From contig JAFKFE010000243.1 of assembly GCA_017308345.1 (NCBI GenBank), positions 1 through 7,222 of the forward strand: a stretch of DNA of 7,222 bases, given 5' to 3'. Below, in pieces: positions 1-4,325 of the stretch. A program made the position numbers and the translations under genes. The stretch is from Alphaproteobacteria bacterium (GTDB lineage: Bacteria > Pseudomonadota > Alphaproteobacteria > Rhizobiales > Rhizobiaceae). Each line of letters opens with the position of its first letter. Positions within the stretch are counted from its first letter, which is position 1. The notes under the pieces are model-generated. The model was not told where the DNA came from and did no database searches. It saw only the letters and a list, made by a program, of their open reading frames with translations.

Positions 1-59
1 CGCCGCCGAGCGATCCGCAGGCGGCGCTGCAAGCGCTGCTCCTGGGCACGCCGCGCTGA
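1..59 (+). CDS. 3' end of an unidentified upstream gene (partial)
   Basis: The frame beginning at base 3 is open from the window edge and ends at TGA 57-59. It encodes PPSDPQAALQALLLGTPR, which reads like an ordinary helical C-terminus with alternating Ala/Leu and Gln. The other two forward frames are also open here, which is expected in GC-rich DNA, so the frame choice rests on composition and on the strong hairpin that follows 35 bases after the stop. Nothing in 18 residues identifies the product. If this frame is wrong, the frame from base 2, which runs on to TGA at 167-169, would be the alternative gene end. Confidence 0.35.
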   Translation, partial: PPSDPQAALQALLLGTPR

Positions 60-169
60 TGACTTTCGCCGACAAATGCAGGCTGCTCGGCAAGCGCCGG
101 GGCCGCAACGCGGCCCCGGCGACCGGCGACAACAAGCTGCGCGCCGCGCTGCTGCCGAAGCGGCGTTGA
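59..169 (+). CDS. Possible 36-aa Arg-rich mini-ORF overlapping the upstream stop
   Basis: ATG at 59-61 overlaps the preceding TGA (57-59) in the TGATG arrangement typical of coupled genes, and the frame runs to TGA 167-169. The product would be 36 residues, strongly basic, starting MTFADKCRLLGKRRGRN and ending LLPKRR. I recognise no family. Against it: no Shine-Dalgarno sequence is visible, although coupling could replace one, and the middle of the ORF is made of a perfect 12-bp GC hairpin (95-121), which explains the R/A/P-rich composition without selection on protein. It may simply be the 3' untranslated region of the upstream gene. Confidence 0.2.
   Translation: MTFADKCRLLGKRRGRNAAPATGDNKLRAALLPKRR
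95..121. repeat. Perfect 12-bp GC inverted repeat with AAC loop
   Basis: CGCCGGGGCCGC at 95-106 pairs perfectly with GCGGCCCCGGCG at 110-121 across a three-base AAC loop. It lies 35 bases after the probable stop at 57-59. No T-run follows on either strand, so it is not a canonical intrinsic terminator. It could block 3' exonuclease, aid Rho-type termination, or act at DNA level. The symmetry is directly visible; the function is inference. Confidence 0.6.
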
Positions 170-212
170 CACCAGCGCCCACCGGATCACGCCGATGTGC
201 CAGCGTGAATCC

Positions 213-240
213 TTGACATTTTCAACTGCGGTACGATCTT
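213..240 (+). promoter_or_regulatory. Candidate promoter of the hydrolase gene
   Basis: A perfect -35 hexamer TTGACA lies at 213-218. The best -10 at normal distance is weak: GATCTT at 235-240 after 16 bases. A better match, TACGAT at 232-237, is too close (13 bases). The gene starts at 295, leaving a leader of about 50 bases that includes a run of seven G at 249-255. Only the -35 element is convincing. Confidence 0.3.
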
Positions 241-294
241 CGCGGAGCGGGGGGGAATTCTCTTAATCGGCTCTGCCGAGGTCCGTGTATCCGC

Positions 295-1257
295 ATGCCC
301 AGTTTGAAGAGCCACCTGGTTTCGTTCGTTCTCAGGCACAGCCGCAAGAAGGCGTTTTCCAGTGCCGAAAACCTGCAGCGCTGGATCGCCTACGCCCGCA
401 AGACCGAGGACCATCACCCGCCGGCCCTGCTCAAGGCGCGGCTGGACATCACCGAGACCGAAATCGGCGGCTTTCCCGTCTATGAGATCGCACCGAAAGC
501 GGGCGAGCGCCGGCGCATCCTCTACATGCATGGCGGCGCCTATGTCTTTCAGATCACGTCCTACCATTGGGGACTGATCGCCGAGATGGCCGAGCGCCTC
601 GGATTCGGCATCACCGTGCCGGTCTACCCCATCGCGCCCGAGCACGACTTCCATGACATGTTCGGCATGGTCGGCGACGTCTACCGGCGCATGCTCGAAG
701 AGACCGACGCCGGGGACATCGTCTTCATGGGCGATTCCGCCGGCGGCAACATGGCCGTCGTGCTGACCATGATGGCGGCCGAGGAGGGCCTGCCCTCGCC
801 GTCGAGCCACGTGCTGATCTCGCCCGGCCTCGACATGTCGCTGTCCAATCCGGAAGTGTTCGAGGCGGAGCGCAACGATCCCTGGCTCGGCATCCCGGGC
901 GGACTGGAGGCGATCCGGCTCTACAGTGCCGGCTTCGAGCGCTCCGACTGGCATATCAGCCCGCTCTACGGCGACCTCTCGGTGCTGCCGAAGACATTGC
1001 TGCTCACCGGTTCGCGCGACCTGCTCAGCCCCGACAATCTGATCTTTGCCGAACGCGCGCGGACCGCTGGCGTCGAAGTCGACGTGGTCTATGAAGAGGG
1101 CATGTTCCACGTCTGGCCGTTGATCGAGATGCCCGAGGCACGCCGCGCGCGCGACAGCATCGTCGACTTTCTCAGCCTGCCGGCACCGCGTCGGGCTCGC
1201 GCCAGACGCAGGACAAGAGCCGCGTTGGCGGCCCGCCCGGCGCCGGCGGCCGAATAG
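295..1257 (+). CDS. Alpha/beta hydrolase, hormone-sensitive lipase (family IV) esterase type
   Basis: A 320-residue enzyme of the alpha/beta-hydrolase fold that probably cleaves short-chain esters in the cytoplasm; the natural substrate cannot be read from sequence. The family IV hallmarks are all present and in order: the oxyanion-hole motif HGGAY at residues 79-83, the YPIAPEH strand-turn at 111-117 (YRLAPEH in most relatives), the nucleophile elbow GDSAGGN at 146-152 with Ser148, the acid Asp242 in GSRDLL, and His272 in the FHVWP motif. No signal peptide is seen. The ATG at 295 has GAGG at 278-281, a long spacing of 13 bases, and no alternative start lies upstream in frame. Residues 297-320 form an odd Arg/Ala/Pro tail beyond the usual domain end. 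The gene ends one base from the end of the convergent LysR gene, with no terminator between them. Confidence 0.9.
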   Translation: MPSLKSHLVSFVLRHSRKKAFSSAENLQRWIAYARKTEDHHPPALLKARLDITETEIGGFPVYEIAPKAGERRRILYMHGGAYVFQITSYHWGLIAEMAERLGFGITVPVYPIAPEHDFHDMFGMVGDVYRRMLEETDAGDIVFMGDSAGGNMAVVLTMMAAEEGLPSPSSHVLISPGLDMSLSNPEVFEAERNDPWLGIPGGLEAIRLYSAGFERSDWHISPLYGDLSVLPKTLLLTGSRDLLSPDNLIFAERARTAGVEVDVVYEEGMFHVWPLIEMPEARRARDSIVDFLSLPAPRRARARRRTRAALAARPAPAAE

Positions 1258-1258
1258 C

Positions 1259-2158
1259 TCAGAACTTGCCGGTTTCGCGGAACAGTTCGAACGTCGCTCG
1301 GATATGGTCGGCCACGGCCTTCACCGGCGCGCTGGCGTCGGGCGCCACCACCATGGCGAGATTGTAGGTGCCTATCTCCGGCATGCCGTCCTTGGCGCCA
1401 AGCGAGACCATCTCGTCGCCCAGGAACGATTTCGGCAGCGGCGCCACCGCGAGGTCGGCCATGATCGCGGCGCGCTGGCCGGCCGTGTGGGCGCTCATAT
1501 AGGCGATGCGGTAATTGCGCCCCTCGCGTCCAAGCGCTTCCAGGGCGCCGGCCCGCCAGGCGCAGCCTTCCTCCCACAACGACACCGGCAGCGGCTCGCG
1601 CAGATGCGCGCAGCCGCCCTTGGCGCCCGCCCACACGATCGGCTCGGTCAAAAGCACCTCGGCGCCGATCGCGCTGGTCTTGTAGGAATTGGTGAGCAGC
1701 GTGATGTCGAGCGCGCGGTCGTCCATGCGGCGGCGCAGATTGATGCTCTGGTCGATGGTGACGTCGACGGCGATCGACGGATGCGACTGGGCAAAACGCT
1801 TCAGCACATGCGGCAGAACGCGCTCGCCATATTCGTCAGGCGAGCCAAGCCGCACCACGCCGACAATGTCGGGAATGATGAACTTCGACACCACTTCGCG
1901 GTTGATCGACAAAAGCCGGCGCGCATAGCCGAGCAGCATCTCGCCATCCGTGGTCAGCGTCACCGAGCGCGCGTCGCGCGCGAACACGGAACGGCCGAGG
2001 ATGTCCTCCAGCTTCTTGATCTGCATGGAGACGGCCGACGGCGTGCGGAACACCGCGTTGGCGGCGGTGGTGAAGGAGCCGGTTTCCGCGATCGCCACGA
2101 AAGTACGCAGCACATCGAGATCCAGCAGCGGCAAAGGATGATTGAGCGGGGCGTTCAT
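1259..2158 (-). CDS. LysR-family transcriptional regulator, LsrB/VtlR-like
   Basis: A 299-residue LysR-type regulator of normal length. The N-terminal winged helix-turn-helix covers about residues 13-72 (LDVLRTFVAIAETGSFTTAA, then TPSAVSMQIKKLE). A linker leads to an effector-binding domain at about 98-290. The segments SAVSMQIKKLE, RDARSVTLT and the later YMSAHTAGQRAAI resemble, from memory, the alphaproteobacterial LsrB/VtlR group; ortholog versus paralog cannot be settled here. In Brucella and Agrobacterium VtlR activates DUF1127 small-protein genes and AbcR small RNAs, and here the divergent neighbour is a DUF1127 gene. Two cysteines (Cys183, Cys199) lie in the effector domain; LsrB is reported as redox-responsive through cysteines, but equivalence is unproven. 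The start at 2158 has a weak AGG at 2164-2166 upstream. A good promoter sits at 2210-2238 with a dyad over its -10, suggesting autoregulation. Confidence 0.92.
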   Translation of the reverse strand: MNAPLNHPLPLLDLDVLRTFVAIAETGSFTTAANAVFRTPSAVSMQIKKLEDILGRSVFARDARSVTLTTDGEMLLGYARRLLSINREVVSKFIIPDIVGVVRLGSPDEYGERVLPHVLKRFAQSHPSIAVDVTIDQSINLRRRMDDRALDITLLTNSYKTSAIGAEVLLTEPIVWAGAKGGCAHLREPLPVSLWEEGCAWRAGALEALGREGRNYRIAYMSAHTAGQRAAIMADLAVAPLPKSFLGDEMVSLGAKDGMPEIGTYNLAMVVAPDASAPVKAVADHIRATFELFRETGKF

Positions 2159-2191
2159 GGGAGCCTGCTTTCAATTTTTCTGATGCAATCG

Positions 2192-2211
2192 ATCATTCCA
2201 TTTCGTTTGAT
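2192..2211. promoter_or_regulatory. Dyad ATCA-N12-TGAT, candidate LysR operator
   Basis: ATCA at 2192-2195 and TGAT at 2208-2211 form an inverted repeat, and CAATC 2186-2190 with GATTG 2209-2213 forms an overlapping one. The right arms fall on the predicted -10 of the LysR gene (2210-2215), where an autorepressing LysR protein would bind. The half-sites are short and the T-N11-A rule is not cleanly met, so this is a candidate only. Confidence 0.25.
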
Positions 2212-2238
2212 TGAACATCACTCCGGGCGCATAGTCAA
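2210..2238 (-). promoter_or_regulatory. Candidate sigma-70 promoter of the LysR gene
   Basis: Read on the minus strand: -35 TTGACT (2238-2233), a 17-base spacer, and -10 TTCAAT (2215-2210). This matches the consensus at 9 of 12 positions with ideal spacing. The start of transcription would be near 2203, giving a leader of about 45 bases before the ATG at 2158. Confidence 0.45.
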
Positions 2239-2252
2239 CTCGATCGATGCGG

Positions 2253-2274
2253 GATGCTGCCAAAAGCAGCCATC
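2253..2274. repeat. Small hairpin in the divergent intergenic region
   Basis: GATGCTGC at 2253-2260 pairs with GCAGCCATC at 2266-2274 across CAAAA, with one bulged base. It lies between the two predicted divergent promoters and so is probably not in either leader. No role is evident; it could be protein-binding DNA. Confidence 0.25.
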
Positions 2275-2282
2275 AAACGACC

Positions 2283-2311
2283 ATGACACAGTCCTGCAAT
2301 CGACATGAAAT
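2283..2311 (+). promoter_or_regulatory. Candidate promoter of the DUF1127 gene
   Basis: -35 ATGACA at 2283-2288, a 17-base spacer, -10 TGAAAT at 2306-2311: 9 of 12 consensus positions. Transcription would begin near 2318, giving a leader of about 60 bases that contains the CCTCCC-loop hairpin. An activator such as the divergent LysR protein would have room at 2215-2282. Confidence 0.35.
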
Positions 2312-2343
2312 GAAGCTGAAACAGACCTGACTTAACGCAATGA

Positions 2344-2361
2344 CGGGCACCTCCCTGCCCG
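2344..2361 (+). promoter_or_regulatory. Leader hairpin with exposed CCTCCC anti-Shine-Dalgarno loop
   Basis: CGGGCA (2344-2349) pairs with TGCCCG (2356-2361), presenting CCTCCC (2350-2355) as a six-base loop. Five bases later comes the Shine-Dalgarno sequence of the DUF1127 gene (AGGAG 2367-2371, within GAGGAG 2366-2371); CCTC in the loop is complementary to GAGG 2366-2369. In Rhodobacter the CcsR RNAs carry CCUCCUCCC loops and are co-transcribed with the DUF1127 gene ccaF1, so the association of loop type and gene family is suggestive. The stem and loop are seen; the regulatory role is inferred. Confidence 0.5.
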
Positions 2362-2377
2362 CATAGAGGAGAAAGAT

Positions 2378-2563
2378 ATGTCCATCCTGTCGTCCATCGG
2401 TCGGCTTGCGACCGAATTCAGCGCGGCCCGCGCCCGCTACCAGACCGAACGCGCCATCCATGCGCTGCCGGTCGAACTGCAGAAGGATATCGGCTGGCCG
2501 GAAGCCGCCGATGCCAGGACCGGCTTGCGCCTCGGCGTCCGAAGCTGGGCTGGAGCGAAGTAA
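2378..2563 (+). CDS. DUF1127 family small protein
   Basis: A 61-residue basic protein. The DUF1127 signature occupies about residues 17-41: a helix with ARAR, then ERAIHALPVELQKDIGWP, where the Leu-Pro turn and the terminal D-I-G-W/L are the family hallmarks. No signal peptide or membrane segment is seen. Family members in alphaproteobacteria are small arginine-rich proteins; Rhodobacter CcaF1 binds RNA and affects small-RNA maturation, and Brucella members belong to the VtlR regulon. The 20 residues after the core (DARTGLRLGVRSW...) are not a part I recognise. The start is clear: AGGAG at 2367-2371 lies six bases before ATG 2378. The gene is monocistronic, being divergent from the LysR gene and closed by a strong terminator 21 bases after its stop. 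Confidence 0.88.
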   Translation: MSILSSIGRLATEFSAARARYQTERAIHALPVELQKDIGWPEAADARTGLRLGVRSWAGAK

Positions 2564-2584
2564 CCACGTGTGTATGGAGTTCTG

Positions 2585-2624
2585 AAGGCCTGCCGCGTCA
2601 GCTCGGCAGGCCTTTGTTTATTTA
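2585..2624 (+). terminator. Intrinsic terminator of the DUF1127 gene
   Basis: AAGGCCTGCCG (2585-2595) pairs perfectly over 11 bases with CGGCAGGCCTT (2604-2614) around an 8-base loop, followed by the T-rich tail TTTGTTTATTTA. It is oriented for the rightward transcript; no T-run follows in the reverse direction. Confidence 0.88.
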
Positions 2625-2659
2625 GGATCTTCTGTTTGCACTCAAACGAATTTTCCAGC

Positions 2660-2676
2660 CATGCGGAAGCCGCATG
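2660..2676. repeat. 7-bp palindrome CATGCGG-AAG-CCGCATG
   Basis: CATGCGG at 2660-2666 and CCGCATG at 2670-2676 are perfect inverted repeats around AAG. A second small dyad, CCCG 2691-2694 with CGGG 2700-2703, follows. Both lie upstream of the candidate promoter at 2704-2732, in the position of activator sites. No T-run follows, so termination is unlikely. Confidence 0.35.
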
Positions 2677-2703
2677 ACGCATATGAACCGCCCGCATAAC
2701 GGG

Positions 2704-2732
2704 TTAACAAGCCGATTAAAGCCCTGTAAATA
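2704..2732 (+). promoter_or_regulatory. Candidate promoter of the 44-codon gene
   Basis: -35 TTAACA at 2704-2709 (5 of 6), 17 bases, then TAAATA at 2727-2732 (3 of 6) within the AT-rich run TAAATAATA. The surrounding 130 bases are visibly richer in A and T than the rest of the window. Transcription would start near 2739, directly at the palindrome that follows. Confidence 0.35.
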
Positions 2733-2742
2733 ATAGCAAATC

Positions 2743-2759
2743 TTGGGCAGACTGCCCAA
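2743..2759. promoter_or_regulatory. Perfect 17-base dyad, candidate operator
   Basis: TTGGGCAG-A-CTGCCCAA is a perfect palindrome with one central base. A one-base centre cannot form an RNA hairpin loop easily, so a dimeric DNA-binding protein is more plausible than a terminator. It sits just downstream of the predicted -10 (2727-2732), where a repressor would block initiation. Confidence 0.5.
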
Positions 2760-2761
2760 AA

Positions 2762-2780
2762 ATGTCGCAGATCATGTCGC
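2762..2780. repeat. Direct repeat of ATGTCGC with 12-base period
   Basis: ATGTCGC occurs at 2762-2768 and 2774-2780, so the two copies are about one helical turn apart. The same heptamer returns at 3231-3237 and, inverted, at 3248-3254 in front of the GlxA-type regulator gene. AraC-type proteins commonly bind tandem direct repeats, so these could be sites for that regulator. Confidence 0.35.
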
Positions 2781-2813
2781 TTTTCATATCAAGCGCTTCG
2801 TTTTTGCGATTTA

Positions 2814-2853
2814 GTTTTTGCTGAAGCGAGCCTATATGGGCGTCAGCAAAAAC
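2814..2853 (+). promoter_or_regulatory. Leader stem-loop with 11-bp perfect stem
   Basis: GTTTTTGCTGA (2814-2824) pairs perfectly with TCAGCAAAAAC (2843-2853); the 18-base interior can add GCC 2830-2832 with GGC 2839-2841. An alternative 6-bp helix, CGCTTC 2794-2799 with GAAGCG 2823-2828, uses part of the left arm, so the two folds exclude each other. It lies in the predicted 170-base leader of the 44-codon gene. No known riboswitch was recognised. Confidence 0.45.
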
Positions 2854-2911
2854 GAGCTGCCCCACTCCTTAAGCGAAGGCGACCCGTCTGAGCAACCAAT
2901 TGGAGATGATG

Positions 2912-3046
2912 ATGAAGCTCTTTGCCCGCCTGTTCGCCCGCCGCGAAATGAACCTGACGACCGCCCTGGAGCGTCAGCGTCTCGCCAAGACCATGCCCGG
3001 CCAGACCGGCGCCGTGGCTGCTGCCCGTCTCGGCTTCATTGCCTGA
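2912..3046 (+). CDS. Small 44-aa basic protein, unrecognised
   Basis: ATG 2912-2914 to TGA 3044-3046 encodes 44 residues, beginning MKLFARLFARREMNLTTALE and ending AAARLGFIA. The N-terminus would make a short cationic amphipathic helix (Lys/Arg alternating with Leu/Phe); the middle is RQRLAKTMPGQTG. I recognise no family. Two further ATG codons stand directly upstream in frame (2906, 2909), but GGAG at 2902-2905 is six bases before 2912, which fixes that start best. A clean intrinsic terminator begins 22 bases after the stop, and promoter, dyad and leader hairpin precede it, so it looks like a self-contained transcription unit. A longer frame (2818-3231) overlaps it but runs through the terminator. 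The transcript could also be a dual-function regulatory RNA. Confidence 0.6.
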   Translation: MKLFARLFARREMNLTTALERQRLAKTMPGQTGAVAAARLGFIA

Positions 3047-3068
3047 GACAATCCGGCATACCGAATTC

Positions 3069-3100
3069 AACGCCGCCCGGCTCCGCCAAGGCGGCGTTTT
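3069..3100 (+). terminator. Intrinsic terminator of the 44-codon gene
   Basis: AACGCCGCC (3069-3077) pairs perfectly with GGCGGCGTT (3090-3098) around a 12-base loop, followed by TTTTCGTTTG. This is a normal Rho-independent terminator for a rightward transcript and marks the end of the small unit before the GlxA-type gene. Confidence 0.82.
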
Positions 3101-3159
3101 CGTTTGGGCGTTGCCGCTGTCGTCGGTGCCGTGACGTCCTTCGGTTGCGTGAATTGCCC

Positions 3160-3181
3160 ATTTGCGACCCGTGTCGCAAAT
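3160..3181. promoter_or_regulatory. 9-bp inverted repeat ATTTGCGAC-N4-GTCGCAAAT
   Basis: A perfect 9-base inverted repeat with spacer CCGT, about 105 bases before the GlxA-type start codon. Its core is GCGAC/GTCGC, the same half-site seen in the dyad at 3230-3255. It could be an upstream activator site or, as RNA, a weak second terminator (TTTAAT follows). Confidence 0.45.
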
Positions 3182-3229
3182 TTAATCTTCACTTAGCCGC
3201 CTACCCGATTGACAGGAATGGTTTTTCCT

Positions 3230-3255
3230 GATGTCGCTATGCTGTTCGCGACATC
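3230..3255. promoter_or_regulatory. 8-bp inverted repeat GATGTCGC-N10-GCGACATC before the GlxA-type gene
   Basis: GATGTCGC (3230-3237) and GCGACATC (3248-3255) are perfect inverted arms 10 bases apart, centred about 45 bases before GTG 3288. A TTGACA at 3209-3214 precedes it but has no good -10 at normal distance, since CTATG at 3237-3241 is too far. A regulator-dependent promoter, perhaps autoregulated, would fit. Confidence 0.45.
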
Positions 3256-3287
3256 CTGTTAGCGTCATGGCAGCGTGAGGTTACCCC

Positions 3288-4289
3288 GTGAATGCCGTAA
3301 AGCATGCGATCAAGCGATCGTTTGTGTTCTTCCTCATTCCCGATTTCACCATGATCGCCTTCGCCACGGCGCTCGATCCGCTGCGCTCCGCGAACCGGAT
3401 GCTCGGCTACGAGGCCTATCGATGGCGGCTGGCCAGCATCGACGGTAAGCCGGTGCGCGCCTCGAATGGCGTCGAATGCGCCGTCAACACCTCGCTTGAG
3501 GAAGAGCGCAAGAAGATGGCCGGGCCGGACCGGCCGAACATGGCGATCGTCTGCAGCGGCATCAATGTCGAGCGCTACCACAACAAGTCGGCCTTCGCCT
3601 GGCTGCGCGAGGAGTATAATCGCGGCGTCGCCGTCGGCGGCCTGTGCACTGGCGCGCATGTCCTCGCCGCCGCGGGTCTCCTGTCCAACAAGCGCTGCGC
3701 CATCCATTGGGAGAACCTGCCGGGCTTCTCCGAGGCCTTCCCGAAAGCCAATGTCTTTGCCGATCTCTTCGAGGTCGACCAGAACGTCTACACCTGCGCC
3801 GGCGGCACCGCCGCGCTCGACATGATGCTGAAGCTGATCGGCGACGATTTCGATGAAAGCCTGGTCAACCGCGTCTGCGAGCAGGTGCTGACCGACCGCG
3901 TGCGCAGCCCGACCGACCGCCAGCGCCTGCCATTGCGCGCGCGCCTCGGCGTGCAGAATTCCAAGGTGCTCACCATCATCGAGCTGATGGAGGCGAACCT
4001 CTCCGAGCCGCTCTCGCTGATCGAGATCGCCGACCATGTCGATCTGTCGCGCCGGCAGATCGAACGCCTGTTCCGCACCGAGATGGGCCGCTCCCCTGCC
4101 CGCTACTACCTGGAGATCCGGCTCGACCGCGCCAGGCACCTGCTGATCCAGTCGTCGATGCCGGTGGTCGAGGTGGCGGTCGCCTGCGGCTTCGTCTCGG
4201 CCTCGCATTTCTCCAAATGCTACCGCGAGCTCTACGCACGCTCGCCGCAGCAGGAGCGCGTCGACCGCAAGCAGTTGCTGGCGGCTTAA
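3288..4289 (+). CDS. GlxA-family AraC-type regulator (ArgR/GbdR/CdhR-like)
   Basis: A 333-residue two-domain regulator. Residues about 10-200 are a DJ-1/PfpI-like (class I amidotransferase-like) sensing domain: VFFLIPDFTMIAF at 13-25, GGLCTGAHVLAAAGLL at 117-132 with Cys120 at the nucleophile-elbow position, IHWENLPGF at 139-147, and CAGGTAALDMM at 170-180. Residues about 225-325 carry the paired AraC helix-turn-helix: LIEIADHVDLSRRQIERLF (244-262) and VVEVAVACGFVSASHFSKCY (293-312). The closest remembered relatives are Pseudomonas ArgR, GbdR and CdhR, which respond to arginine, glycine betaine and carnitine; the ligand here is unknown. The start is GTG 3288 with TGAGG at 3276-3280, seven bases upstream, and an in-frame TGA at 3276-3278 rules out extension. 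It converges on the ABC operon with a 21-base gap and may control it. Confidence 0.92.
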   Translation: MNAVKHAIKRSFVFFLIPDFTMIAFATALDPLRSANRMLGYEAYRWRLASIDGKPVRASNGVECAVNTSLEEERKKMAGPDRPNMAIVCSGINVERYHNKSAFAWLREEYNRGVAVGGLCTGAHVLAAAGLLSNKRCAIHWENLPGFSEAFPKANVFADLFEVDQNVYTCAGGTAALDMMLKLIGDDFDESLVNRVCEQVLTDRVRSPTDRQRLPLRARLGVQNSKVLTIIELMEANLSEPLSLIEIADHVDLSRRQIERLFRTEMGRSPARYYLEIRLDRARHLLIQSSMPVVEVAVACGFVSASHFSKCYRELYARSPQQERVDRKQLLAA

Positions 4290-4300
4290 GCAGGCAGAGA

Positions 4301-4325
4301 ACGCAGTCGTCTAGGCAGACTGCGT
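4301..4325. terminator. 8-bp dyad between convergent genes, possible bidirectional terminator
   Basis: ACGCAGTC (4301-4308) and GACTGCGT (4318-4325) pair perfectly around nine bases that include the stop codon of the leftward ATPase gene. The symmetry lets both convergent transcripts form the hairpin, but neither side has a T-run, so termination is only plausible. Confidence 0.35.

Noticed and set aside
249..255. Run of seven G as a phase-variable tract before the hydrolase
   Set aside because: It is short, non-coding, and placed after the weak promoter candidate; such runs are common in GC-rich DNA.
2818..3231. A 137-codon rightward frame over the small-gene region
   Set aside because: It starts inside the leader hairpin, has a Pro/Arg/Cys-rich composition with no domain, and reads through the intrinsic terminator at 3069-3100. 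The 44-codon frame has the better ribosome binding site.
187..4208. Long antisense frames at 187-1110, 1304-2308 and 3237-4208
   Set aside because: Each is opposite a gene with clear catalytic or DNA-binding motifs. Their His/Arg/Gly/Ala-rich products are typical shadows in GC-rich DNA.
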